Source: Gymnopilus junonius (lineage: Eukaryota; Basidiomycota; Agaricomycetes; Agaricales; Galerinaceae). Taken from it: DNA of 64,000 nt. A program made the position numbers and the translations under genes. Under the pieces are notes generated by a model that worked only from the letters and a program-made list of their open reading frames with translations, ran no database searches and had not been told where the DNA came from. The DNA lies in the NCBI GenBank assembly GCA_015501075.1, contig JADNYJ010000165.1, positions 20,834-84,833 of the forward strand, read 5' to 3'. Positions 35,699-47,219 of the stretch are shown one piece after another; the first letter of the stretch is position 1, and every line of letters begins with the position of its first letter.

Positions 35699-38600
35699 TC
35701 ATGCTTGTGGAAGGTTGATCTCTGTGCATGACTCCAGAGCGCGTTTCCAAAGAGGGTTGGAATTCATCGTCCTCTTATTTCCGACTATGATCAATGCCAG
35801 ACGAGCTCTAGTCCACATAACATTCAACCTCCTTGGGTCGTCTAGGAACCCAACATCCCCTTCCGCGTTGCTCCGTACGGTTGAAAATACAATGATATCA
35901 CTTTCTCTGCCTTGGAAGGAATCAATTGTCGAACAGGTAATAGATGATGGAAGTTTGCGACGTAGAGCTTGGATTTGTTTTGTGTAGGGTGACAGGACAG
36001 TCGTCTTGAGAGCTACCAATCTTTCGTCTGGTTCCGTGTCAGCCTTCTGTGACACCAGTAAAGGAATAATTTGATGTATAAGATCAACTTGTCCTTGATT
36101 GCTTTTTGACCGGTCCCCATGTCCTCTTCTTCGTCACATTGAATAAAGACAGTAGGAATGAGAGATCCATTTTCAGTAGGCCACGGAAACTGAGATAACG
36201 AAAGGAAGTCGGAGACCTCGGCATTTTTTTCGCTCGTTTTCAGCTGGCCTTCATAAAATTCGTTGGAAGGAAAAACGTTCAAGATCCGAGGAGAACGATA
36301 TTGGACATCCAACATCGTCTTGGCGAGGCCCTTAATCATTTGAGATCTGGTATAAAGTCGTTCCAAGAGTGACATATCATATTCAAGCGCCTTGGCCATA
36401 TTTCTGACAGTAGGTCGTAATTGAACGCTAATGAACTTTTCAGAAGCATGTTCGGGTAAGATAGAAAGTTTTCACTTACTGATCGCCAACTATCACAGCC
36501 CTCTTTATGCCCTTAACGAGGGGAATTAACGCGCAGGGTTCCGTAATTTGTGACGCCTCGTCAATCAAGGCAATGTCAAAATCAGGCTTTCGCAATATCC
36601 CCAGGCCAGCACCTACACGAGGATTGAGTGCTCCAATAGGTGCATAGTAACATCTGGTTGCTTACCTGCACATGTCGTGAAAACTATGGTTGCCTTGCCT
36701 AGCCGTTCCTGAGCCTGCTTGAAGAGTCTGTTATTTTCATTCATATCGCCTCCGACGCGAGCATTTATCGTATAATGCTGAAGTGAAGGGTTGACCTTGG
36801 ACTGGTCAGTTGCAACCCGAAGGATTTGTTCTTCCGTGAGTAATTTCTCTTGGTCGTTGATGGCTATGAATCTCTCCAGCACGTTATCAACAGCTGCGAT
36901 AGTATTCAGAAATATGCGGGAATTTTCCGGGGATACGACTGACGCACCATTATGAGTGGAGGCAGTCATGAGAATTTTTGGCACATTTTCGTGCTTCCTA
37001 ATGATATCGAAGAGGACTTGGACGATCACTGTCGTTTTACCTGTGCCTTCTCTATGATTCATATATGTAGCTGTGACGTTTGGTAGGAAGCATACCTGGC
37101 GGACCCCATATCAAAGACAAAGGTTTTCTCCATGACTCTACGGCCCTCACTTGACTTTCATTCAGGCCAGCATCGGGACCAGGGATGAATGTGCCAAACT
37201 CGGACTCGTCATACGTCATTGAATCATCAGCACCAGTAATGAGGCCATGGAAGGCACAGGCGTCTTCTCCGTCGTTGAGCAAACGCTGGATGGCATCCAT
37301 CATTGCGTTGCTAGTAGCTGTTACTGGATTCAATGAAAGTGATCCGTCGAAATAAGAACAACACGCACCAGTACTTCCGGCATCGTACATATTCCAGTCC
37401 ATAGCCTCCATCTCCGGCGGAGCTGGATGAAAGAGATTGATCTTTAGCTGGCCCTTCTCAGCTTGCACGACAACTCCGTCCATAATGGGTGCTTCAATCC
37501 ACCTGTTCTCAGCCTTAGAAGCAGCCTGGAGGCGGACATGAGAATGGAGCCGAATCGAATTCCTTGCATCGATACGAATATTTGCGATTACCTCTCCATT
37601 CTCCGAGTATTTTGGGCCAAAGGTGAGTTTAGCATGTGATGGAGGCACGCGCATCTTTTTGCGAGGCCGACCGTCTTCGTTACAAGGACATTCGTCTGCT
37701 GCTTCTTCTGCGCGATCGAAGGCCACACCAAGGGCATGCTTGTGCCCGTATGCGTTAACTGGCGACTCTTCACAGTGTTCAAGCCGACTATCGTTCAAGA
37801 CCAGCAATACTTCCTGAACAAGGGTTTTGGCGCGGACCGACATTGCGGTGAGCATGAGGAGCTCAATGTAATGCTGCAGGCTTAGCTCCCTATAGATTTG
37901 GCTACTTTTTCAAGAGCCACGAGAGCAGCAATCCGCGTATCGTTTGCAGACCTGATGATATTTCGTATGATGAGATGAGCAAACGGTTCCAGATCGGCTT
38001 GTAACCGTAGACTCTCATCAGGTGGGTAGGCCTTCAAAAGGGTGAAGGTCAAAGGAGGATATTGCTCTATCCAATGAACAGCAAAAGCGCGAGGAAAAGG
38101 CTGTTGGCTGACAACATAGTCGAAAATAAAAAAGAGTTCTTCTCAGCATGATACTGGATGGCAATGCTCATTGCTTTTTCGATTTCCGGCATCATCCGTC
38201 TGGAAAGCTCTTCTGCCATGGAATCCTCGTTGTGCTTCAGTCTTATCGAGGACAACTTGAGGTTCGGAATGTTTCGGAAGAAAATGCCCTTCAAATTAAT
38301 AATTTCTTGCATATCTTCAGCTACAGAATTCCAGTCGACATCCTTGAGGTCATTAAATCGGTAAGGAGCCGGAGTTCTCTGGAAACGCCGAATGGTTTCT
38401 TCAGTCGGCACACTGAACATAATAAGTAAGATGTGAGTTATCAAGACGAGGATTTTCTTACTGGTCGAACCAGAGGTCAAATAGCTGGTGGGCTACCCGA
38501 TCACGATTGGAAACCACGTGAAGTTCGATGGTGAGGGCGGGCGCTTTATTGACTCGGCCAAGTTGCTAGTTAAGCATTATGAAATGAGAATGAAGCCATA

Positions 38601-41600
38601 CTCCAAAAACCTTGAAACTTACAGTCTGAACAGTTCTCGAAATCTTCTGCAATGCGATACTCGTAGCCACATCAGCGCTGTGCTCAGCAGGCGGGCGGTT
38701 CACATAAACAAAAGTGTTGCCAATATGTCGGTCATATAACTGAAATCGGTTATCACTGCAATGTAACCTATATCCCTCAGGGCAAGGACGAAGAGTGGCG
38801 ATTGTAGAGCCTGATTCAGGCATGAAGGAGCAGACGACAACCTCCATAGCATCGCCATCCTTGTTCGATGTCTTGATATCACGATCTTTGGTTGGGTCCT
38901 TGACGGCAGGGTCTTCATCCCAAGGGATCTCACCGCGCATGAAAATTCCCACCGAGAATCGTTTGTCAGTCTGGAGACAATTCATTTAGATGGAAAATTA
39001 ATCGAAGAAGATAGGTACTTACTTGGATGATCAGAAGTTTTCGACTATAATCTCTCGTAGCCATTTTCAAATACTCAAAAAAGGTCGCACCGCCACTAAC
39101 ACGAGACGAATACAGCCGATGGATCGCAAATGGCTGCGCCAAATTCCTCTGATACAAATCCCGTGGCGTAAGGATGTCAGATCGCAGAAGAGAATTCCAT
39201 ATCTCCGGGTAATCGACTCCAGAGAGCGAGAGCGTGGTACTGATCACCTTCTTCTCCGTCGTCGTCAAAGCGGAAAAATCAAGCTGGCTGAGATAAGGCT
39301 TGATATCGACCATATATTTCTGAGAAAGCCGATATGCGAGATTGAACAGCTCAAACTCCGAAACTGAGTTCTGCTTGCTTCGCAAAAGCTGCGCCATCAA
39401 TTCCTCGGCGTCCTCTTGCGAATCCAACTTGCTAACCTCCGCTCGCCTGGAAGCTGACTGGGTAAAGCTGGTCGCAAATTCATCAGCGGCTTCTTTGAGT
39501 TGGTCAAGGATATACTTTGTTCCTTCTGGTGGTTCCGGAGGTGTCTTGAGTCGGTCTGGAATTCTAATATTGGCGCCATCGACGGACTGTGAGTGAAGAG
39601 CATTGAGCTCCTGGCATTCGACACAGAGGGCACCCAGAGGACTCGATTGCGACCATTTGGCGTGCAGGGCGGACACTTTGGCTACTCCCACACTATAATT
39701 TATAAATGGCTCTTAAAAACGATCAATGAGATTTAACAGAATTCTTACGAGGTGTATGAAGCGAAGTGAGTTGCCAGATCATTCTGGTTATATCCTTTTT
39801 ATTAAATTCTTTGTTTCCAGGGTAATCGTAAGACTGGAAGAAGAAAACAGGTCGGTACTCAAAAAATGGATCAAAAATAGGATGAAAAGAAAACGTGCCT
39901 CGGATATCTTTGTAGGAATAATGTCACCGTCCCAACAAACAAAGAATTCATCACCTAGAAAACGAAAACAATTTGAGTCGTAGCCCTCAATAGATGGTCC
40001 AAGAAAATTTGCCTCACCATCAAGATCCCCTCCACTACTCATCGACGGAGCCGCCTTGTGTCCTGGACGAGCGACGCTAGCGAAAACCAGGCAATCTGTA
40101 AGGTGGGACAACTGGGGATGGTCGACCGCTCGGAGCTTCAAGATATCACCTAAAGAAATACGGATATCAATAACCATTAAACACAAGAAATATTTGTAAC
40201 GAGAAAAGCAAGAAGACAAACATACCTGGATGAAGACAAGGATTACGAACGATGATCACATCTCCATGAATAGGCGTTGTTGCACCCTTCCTAGAAGCCG
40301 TGATCCGTATATGCACCTGACCCTCTTTCAACACCTGGAATGGGTCACAAACACCATAAAGCCTCCTCGATTTGTGAATGATCATCCTCGACTTGAACTT
40401 GTCCTTGTCCCCACCCCCACCCGCAACTTCAGCCTTGAAACTCGCCACTTCCGCATTTTGCAGCCTTCTTATCTCACGCTGGACGCTCTCACTCTCCAAT
40501 CCTTCCAATAACACTTTTTCCGCTGTTGGATAGGCTCCAAGGCTAGAGAGGAAATCGACAGCCTTGACAACGTCCTTAGCCGCTCCGCTAATCCAGTTAA
40601 AGTATTCCTGTTGCTTGGCAAGAAGTGCAGCAGGGGTCACACCCAGGCTGGAGAGAAGGACAATGATATCGTTGTTGAGGCGGCCGAAGGTGTACGGTTT
40701 GGAGTAGCCCACGACCGAGAAGGAGTGATCAAGCGTGGTGCTGAATTTTTTCATGCTCTTCCGGAATTCCGCGAGGTGCCGGTTGGTCGTCGAATTGTCC
40801 AATTCAGGGTGGAGCATTAGTACGCCTTTGTATCCCAGATACCTAGAATTGGAATACATTAGAAGAGCAAATTCCATGAGGTAAAACGTAAGACGAAAAG
40901 GAAAGATTTGTTTTACTTACCGGATTTGAAAGACGGTAGGAGTATATCTCTGCCCTCGAAAAATGATTTTCTTTGCCTTGGCCACCTGCATCGCCAACCG
41001 CTTTGACATGAGCCCGCACCCGTCAGAGAAGTTCTCGTCGCCAGCGGTGATATCAGGTATGTCTGCGACCAATGCAGGATCTAGAGTGAAGTCGACTTCG
41101 GCAGACGAGAAGAGGAGACCAATACGCTTTGCGCCTTGATAAAAATGAGTAAATAAATGGACGGAAGAGGGAGAGGAACTGCTCACGCTTCGCTACATTC
41201 ATTATTCTTCCAAAGTCGCCCATGACGTAGATTCGATCGTCGAGTTCTTTGTCGGAATTTGCCTCACGAAGAAAACACGAACGTCCTCTCTGCGATTAGA
41301 TCTCAGTCAGGAGTAAACTTGGCATGGATTTGTACTGACCAACTGGCTATTACTATGCCCATAAAACCTATATTGCACGCCATTCAACCACAATCCCCGC
41401 TTGAACAACCTCAGCAAATAATCTATGGCAGCCCTTATCCCGCCATTCGTTATATCAAACCTGAATGATCTGTCGATGCTCAACAGCACGAACTTGTCCG
41501 TGTCATCGGCATTGAGGATGCGGTTCGCTGGGAACTGCTCCATACGCAGGATCATGCCGTTGGAGGAGAGGGAGACCATCTTGCCCCTTTTCTTTGCTTG

Positions 41601-41711
41601 AGTCTGGTTTCTACGCGTGGTAAAGGCCGTGAGTGGGTAGGTAAATTCCCATGTTTCATCGTCTGGTGCTAGAGTTTGACGGAGGACAACTTGAGATTGA
41701 GATTGAGACAT
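35699..41711 (-). CDS. RNA-dependent RNA polymerase fused to an SF1 (UPF1-like) helicase
   Basis: ATG at 41709-41711, stop at 35699-35701. The RdRP part has FSDGCGLMSKRLA, YLGYKGVLMLHPELD, RNPCLHPGDILKLRAVDHP and CLVFASVARPGHKAAPSMSS. The catalytic SGGDLDG/DEFFVCW motif is split by an intron so that DLDGD is complete. It continues through CQELNALHSQSVDGANIRIP and GYRLHCSDNRFQLYDRH. It joins a helicase with Walker A GPPGTGKTTVIVQ (intron inside), Walker B DIALIDEASQITEP, YRSPRILNVFPSNEFYEGQL, TIDSFQGRESDIIVFSTVRS and RRLNVMWTRARLALIIVGNK. The expected role is making double-stranded RNA from aberrant transcripts for RNA silencing, with the helicase remodelling RNA. Two base losses (A run 38128-38133, CCC 37888-37890) interrupt the linker. 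No start, promoter gap or termination signal separates the two halves. Confidence 0.88.
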
Positions 41712-41919
41712 GGTGGTGGTCGACAGGAGAAAGAAACGTTATCGATAAGCGCCCGTCTGAGAACTTTTAGAAAGAAGCCCCATGACAAAACTCTATTTGA
41801 CGGGATCTGTGTGAGAACTCGAAACTGGGGTGTGGGGAGATAACGAGCTGCGGACCTTTCTTTCTTTCTTATCTCGTGCTGGTACCAGTATTTCTAAGTC
41901 CCGGGCAGCAGCAACAGGA
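41712..41919. promoter_or_regulatory. bidirectional promoter, RdRP-helicase / P-loop NTPase
   Basis: 208 bases between divergent start codons. No named element recognised; a pyrimidine-rich tract is at about 41860-41872. Confidence 0.4.
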
Positions 41920-42581
41920 ATGATACGAATGCCAACTACAATCTATATCATGGGTCCATCAGTAAGAATACCATCGCCAACTTGTTATTGCAGTGTTGCT
42001 CACCTGAAGGAATGTCCAGTCAACAGGCAAAACGACGCTGTGTAATGCTCTGGCGCTGAAGCTGGGCGTACCCAAGGAAGCCTATGTGACGGAGGTGGCA
42101 AGGCAGGTCATGAAAGAGACCGGGTTCTCGCGCGATACCATTGGCTCTCTGGAAATGCAGAAAGCCATCATGGAGGCTCATTTCCGCAGAGAAGAGGTCT
42201 TGGACGAGAACCAAGTTACCGCATGCATTTCCCTATTCGATTGTTCGACAGGTCAGCCATTGATCCAATCGTCTACACATCCTTACCTCCAAAGACGACT
42301 CCGAAGCCCAAACGCGCAAGGAGTCCCTGATTGCCGCAGACAAGTTTAAGAAGGCACTATTGGAGAAATACAGATCTCCAAACTCGGTCGTCGTTCTCCT
42401 GAAACCGGTCAAAGAATGGGTTCAGGACGACGGGGTCCGGAGTTTGGAGGATTTGGAGACGTGTTTGAGCATTTTCAAGGCGTTATTGGACGAGTTGAGG
42501 GTGCAGTACTGGGAGTTCGGGGAGGATGAGAAGAGGTTGGAGGAAAGAGTTGTGAGGGTCATGGGATTTGCGAGACTGTGA
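41920..42581 (+). CDS. P-loop NTPase of the AAA_28 type
   Basis: The ATG at 41920 (or 41929) leads to MPTTIYIMGPS. An intron at 41962-42019 joins STGKTTLCNALALKLG, giving the Walker A motif GPSSTGKTT. EAYVTEVARQVMKETGF and the FDRSAIDPIVYTS motif typical of this ATPase/kinase-like family follow. The C-terminus is KDDSEAQTRKESLIAADKF to VMGFARL with a stop at 42581. These proteins are small nucleotide-binding enzymes of poorly known substrate, related to NadR-like and nucleoside-kinase folds. Two single-base losses break the frame, one near 42241-42245 before DRSAIDP and one near 42288-42291 before KDDSE. The start is chosen because it lies just before the P-loop. Confidence 0.7.
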
Positions 42582-44034
42582 ATAGCTGATTCAGAACGCG
42601 TCTAGGGTATGCAATATGTATTATTTACATACCGTGCCGGGCCAGGATGATGCCCGTTAACCTTTTCGCCCGAACCATTCGTTTTTGATTGTGACCTGCA
42701 CCTGTAAAATTTTTCGGGAAGATTTAAGATAATCCAAGATTAATAACAGTGGGCGATTTGAGTAAAGTTAGATCACAACCTTAGACACTGTGTTTGTACA
42801 ACTGTTCACAACATGGTTCGAGAAGTGACATAGTTCGATAAGTGGACCATTGTGGACCATGGCGATGCAAATGAATGTGGAGAAATTCTGAAAGATTGTC
42901 ACCCCGAACACACAGCCGAAATTCAAATTCAAATTCCGATAGGCGAGTTCAAACTCTGATCCATTCAAGGACGGGTCGTCGCCAGCAGCACGGACAGTTG
43001 TCAAGAGGCGAATTCCTGCATGGAGGAGCGCGCACGTCGCCGCCGCCAACTTCTCCTCCTCCCTGCTCCCATCTGGCGATGTAAGAACGTCGCAAGCCAC
43101 TCAACGAGTCGAGAGCGTTATGGATAGGTTTCGATGGGCTGGGCGTTTGGCAGGAGATGGGACAAGGGAGCGACTAACGAGGCACGGAGAGGCTTATATG
43201 CACCCTCCAGGCTCCGTTCTCGCATCCAGCTCAGCGAGAGCGTCATGACGCGTCCTAACGAGCCAGGGCATATGCAGTGGCTGCACAGCTCGGCCTAGGT
43301 ACGTTTTCATCACGAATTTTTGTTCAGACGTGTTTGTAAATCCAACTTTCTTTCCAGTTCGATGCCGTCGACCGCCACTCTCTTCCCTCGACACACGATC
43401 CTCAAGCCGTCAGCTACCCGTCAAGAGCAGGAATAGCAGTCTCGACTACTTGCTATAGTCGAGATCTACATGTAGAACGCGGTCGACGCGTCTTGAATGG
43501 CTGGATCGTGTGTGGCGGGTGCACAGCTGTGCCTAAGTGAGTTTTCATTCGAAAACTTGTTCAAAGGCGCGTAACTCACCAAGCTTTTCTTTCTAGGCTG
43601 ATTTCGTCCGCCCACGCCTCCGTCCTCGACGTACGGCCCTCCACACATCCACCAATCGTCAAGGACACGAACAGCGGACTCGACTACAGGAAGTAGTTGA
43701 AAACTACGCGTTTGTGACCTCCAGTGGCCTGAAACGGGGAAAACGGGTGGTGAGGAAAGTTTTGGGAGGCTATAGGGTGAAGGAGCAACTTATAGCACCA
43801 AATTTGCTGCTGGAAGTCTAATTATGTTCAAAAAGTTGCCTCGTGTTTCATGGTGAAGTTTGTACCTTGAAAAGTAAATTGCATTATACTCTAATATATC
43901 TCAACGCATTCCTGGATGCCCGCTTCATTTTCGTCCAGGTCATCTTCTCTCTCGTGTACACCCCTCTCATTGAACTCATTGTCAGGATTAGGCACAGTGA
44001 TAAATCCAGTATTCATAATCCCCAGTGCCGCCAT
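42582..44034. other. spacer with an imperfect direct repeat
   Basis: No gene supported. Two diverged copies with a period of about 238 bases are visible: GCACAGCTcgGCCTAgGT..GTTTTCAT near 43283 and GCACAGCTgtGCCTAaGT..GTTTTCAT near 43521, each followed by a TTTCTTTCyAG-like tract and GTCGACC/GTCCGCC. Each unit looks like a degraded exon-intron-exon, but no long frame persists. Confidence 0.4.
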
Positions 44035-44358
44035 TTAAGCCTTCACAGCGCGATCGTGCTCGTTCTCCTCAAAAGGTTCGACGTCGCTTAGGAGGTCGAT
44101 ATCCGTGTAATCCATCCTCCATTGAGTTGCGAGTAGAAAGGCATCCTTCGTCTCCTCGCCTTCAGACTTCTTCAAACTCCCTCGCAGATCCCATATCCCA
44201 ATGGGTTTGACGTCCTTGAAACCTTTTCTCCTGATGCTGATGTTGAGTGCTAGGAGGTTGACCATATCTGGGTCCTCTTCTGAAATTTGTATCTTGAGGT
44301 TCTCCTTCTGTGTGTATTCTTTAACCTGTTCCAAGGTAAGATAATATCCGCTGGTCAC
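44035..44358 (-). CDS. hypothetical protein, possible 3' exon
   Basis: An open frame of about 107 codons: YYLTLEQVKEYTQKENLKI, SEEDPDMVNLLALNISIRRK, IGIWDLRGSLKK and a TDIDLLSDVEPFEENEHD tail. Codon use and the amphipathic pattern look genuine. No ATG opens the frame, so it may be the last exon of a longer or broken gene with an acceptor just upstream. Not recognised. Confidence 0.35.
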   Translation of the reverse strand: MTSGYYLTLEQVKEYTQKENLKIQISEEDPDMVNLLALNISIRRKGFKDVKPIGIWDLRGSLKKSEGEETKDAFLLATQWRMDYTDIDLLSDVEPFEENEHDRAVKA

Positions 44359-44728
44359 TTTGATCCGGTGTATTTATTGGCTCACTTTGCTACCTAGACC
44401 AGCCTTTCTTTGCTCACAAGTATCTCATTTATCAAAGAACGTCTTGACCCTGTCGCTTACGTATTTCTTATAGGATCAATGGCAAGGCCCTTGAAATGTC
44501 GGCTAGAGTTATCAACCCCTATCGAAAAGCGTTGGAGGCTCTTGTTGATTGGAATATGGAAATGTTTTGTCTACAGAGTAGACTACGTCTGAAGTTCGAC
44601 GATACGTCAATAAGTAGAAAATGTGTGGATTATATTCATCGAATAAACAACAATAGGAATGCCCAATTGCTTAATACTGTTACAAAAGGAAGAAGATATG
44701 TCAGAATAAAGGTAATAACTTCGTTTTT

Positions 44729-45907
44729 CTACTTTGGACGACCAGCGGTATTGACCTTCAGGAAATGGGTAAAAGGCGGAATAGCGGCAACGGCGGCCTG
44801 AAGTGTATTCCTTATTATTGGCGCGTATACTCCGCATGTGGCAGTAGTACTCGTGCAGGAATCACACCATGAATATTTATCGATTTTGTCAACTAAGAGA
44901 CGGGGACTTTCGAGGGCCTCATTCAAAGACGACAAGGTTTCGATTCTCGAAAGTCTTGTAACGTGGCAGAGTAAGGACATTCGACAGATACCGCAGATGT
45001 TGCGAATCGAATTTCCTTTTTTCAATGTAGCGAATGTGCATTGCGTATCCGCCTTAAGTCGTTCGATATATTGTGTCACATTGTCAAAAATTTCTTGCCA
45101 CGCGGCTTGGTACTGAAGCTGAAAGTATATTTAGGTATATTTAGTACTTCATATTTTAACACCCGCTAAGGACTCACCCAAGGAATGATGCAATGCGCAG
45201 GCAAACCCAAACCCTTGATCAAATCCAATGCTGGGTATCGGCAAAACAAAACGGCCGTTTTGTTAATGAGCTCTGGATATTCATGCTTTATCGCATGAAC
45301 GAAAACATTGGCGGCCCGATCTGGAGGAAATTCACTCAAATAAGTCGGTGGCAAAGTCAGTGAATAGATCCTTCAACAGCAGCACACAGATAAGCTTACT
45401 GGAGACGTATTTCACATATATTCATCGCTGCGAAAACTTCATACTTCTCTACGGCTTCCGCCACTTCCAATATGGTACCAAAGTCGAGACCCTTCAGCTT
45501 TGGGTGCTTTTTCGGATAGACGAACTGGAAGACGATCTCGAGCACTTTAGCAGGTTCAGGGAGATGGACGATCTCTTCCTGAGTACTAATCTCCATTCCA
45601 GGGAACCCTCCAGTGTTTGTTCCAAGATTCTGACGATGAAGTTTGAAGAGGACACCGTCCGATGACTGGATAGTGATATCAGCATCTTGGGCGCTAACTG
45701 TATCGGTCATAAAGCAAGGTAGATGAATCATGGGAACAAGTTAGGAAGGTAGGATAGAGCCGGTATCCACTTACATTGAGTGTTGATCTTCGTTGGAGAT
45801 GCTGGGTAGCCATGATAAGTAATCACTTGTCGAGCGCGTTCAACTGGTGAGATGGTGGCGGTCAATGAAGAAGAGTCAGGACAGGTACAGATATAACTTC
45901 CGACCAT
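44729..45907 (-). CDS. BTB/POZ-domain protein (BTB4)
   Basis: All exons are in frame. The first exon ends YPASPTKINTQ, and its likely ATG is at 45905-45907. A 63-base intron leads to SAQDADITIQSSDGVLFKLH, TGGFPGMEI, IVHLPEPAKVLEIVFQFVYP and YEVFAAMNICEIRL. Then follow EFPPDRAANVFVHAIKHEYP and the last exon with ICGICRMSLLCHVTRLSRIE, WCDSC and TATCGVYAPIIRNTL, ending TAGRPK at 44729. In this subgroup (BTB4-6) the third position of the first motif is Ser (C-x2-C-x2-S), unlike the Cys of BTB1-3. It is one of two members with no visible frame break. Role unknown; a Cul3-type adaptor or dimerisation function is inferred from the domain only. Confidence 0.85.
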
Positions 45908-46121
45908 GAGGCTAGGGTTATTTCTGGACCGCACTGCTCGTGATTTCGATGGCAATGCCAGTCACGTTAGGGTCTGGAACTGGCATTATAATCAACCAAC
46001 AAATTGAAGCATGTTCAAATATTTGATACATAGATTTATTACATGTATGCTCCCATATTCATTGAACTAATATGAATATACCATATATCAATTCTCAACA
46101 CATCGCTGAAAGCCTAAAAAC

Positions 46122-47157
46122 TTACACTAAACTATGCCGATGGAGCGGGTTCCTGGCTTTCAAGAATTCCGTAAAAAGGAGGGATGAGGTGATGCCGTCT
46201 TCAAGGATCTTCTGTACTGTTGGGAGATGAAACTGACAATGTTACCGCTGCAGTTACTGCACCATGGATGAGGCAACAGAGTTTTATAGATCGAAGGTTC
46301 GAGTTGTTATGGCATCTCTCAAAGAAGAGATGGTTTTGATTTGTGAAAGCTTAGTAACCCACCCAAGTAAAGAGACTCGACATGGACTGCAGACATGTTG
46401 GACGTCGTAGCAATAATAATTATAGAACATGCCGTCAATGTGTCGTATCGCATTGTCGAATATTTTCTGCCAGGCTCCCTGGTATTTCAGCTGTATGGAT
46501 GATTTAGTTCACAGTATTTTGACACATGCCACCCCACTTACCCAAGGTACCACACAGTGCAATGGTAACATTTCAACCATTTCCAGGTGTGGAGTCCGAC
46601 TAAGCACGAGCCCGGCTTTATCGATAGATTCTGGATAACCATGCTTCACAGAATGTGCAAGTATCTCCACTGCATGGTCGGGAAGAAATTCACTGTAGAA
46701 AGACACAAGGGTCTGATCGCAAATGTTTCGCGGATACAATTTAGCCCTCGAAGCTTACCTGAGGCGCCACTCACAAGTATTCATTGCTGAAAAAACATCA
46801 TATTTCTCTACAGCTTCTGCTACTTGTAGCAAAGTGTCGAAGTCGAGATCTTTAAGGCTCGGATGCTTCCGTGGATATACGTATTGGAAGACGATTTCAA
46901 GCACCTTCGCTGGTTCAGTGAGATGTACGATCTCTCCTTGGGTGTCAATCTCGGGACCAGGGAATGCGCCTGTAATACCTGCGAGGTTGAACGATGGAGT
47001 TTGAAGAGGATGCCATCTGATGACTGGATCGTGATATCAGCGTCTTGGGCGCTAACTGAACACGTCGAAGTCAGGTCAGAGTCAAAGGACCAACAAGTAA
47101 TCTAATGCACTGACATTGATTGTTGACAATGGGTGTACTAAGCGCTTCGTCCGGCAT
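46122..47157 (-). pseudogene. BTB/POZ-domain protein, frame broken several times (BTB5)
   Basis: The ATG at 47155-47157 gives MPDEALSTPIVNNQ, spliced to SAQDADITIQSSDGILFKLH. Then come NLAGITGAFPGPEI, IVHLTEPAKVLEIVFQYVYP, YDVFSAMNTCEWRL, EFLPDHAVEILAHSVKHGYP and VCSPCRVSLLGWVTKLSQIK. After DAITTRTFDL a stop occurs; PWCSNCSGN and HLPTVQKILEDGI follow in other frames up to 46122. At least four one-base shifts are needed, one at about 46989-46993 inside the LHRxN motif. This density exceeds that of neighbours, so real decay is possible, although each step is again a single-base loss. It is most similar to BTB6 in its C-terminal part. Confidence 0.7.
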
Positions 47158-47219
47158 AATCAAGGACACAGTTTGTAAACAACTCGACGAGTCACTGTGG
47201 TGGTATGTAGCAAGGAAGA

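Noticed and set aside
42768..43100. Minus-strand open frame of 110 codons (ACDVLTSPDGSREEEKLAAA..)
   Set aside because: No ATG, no recognisable domain, no paralogue; probably a chance frame.
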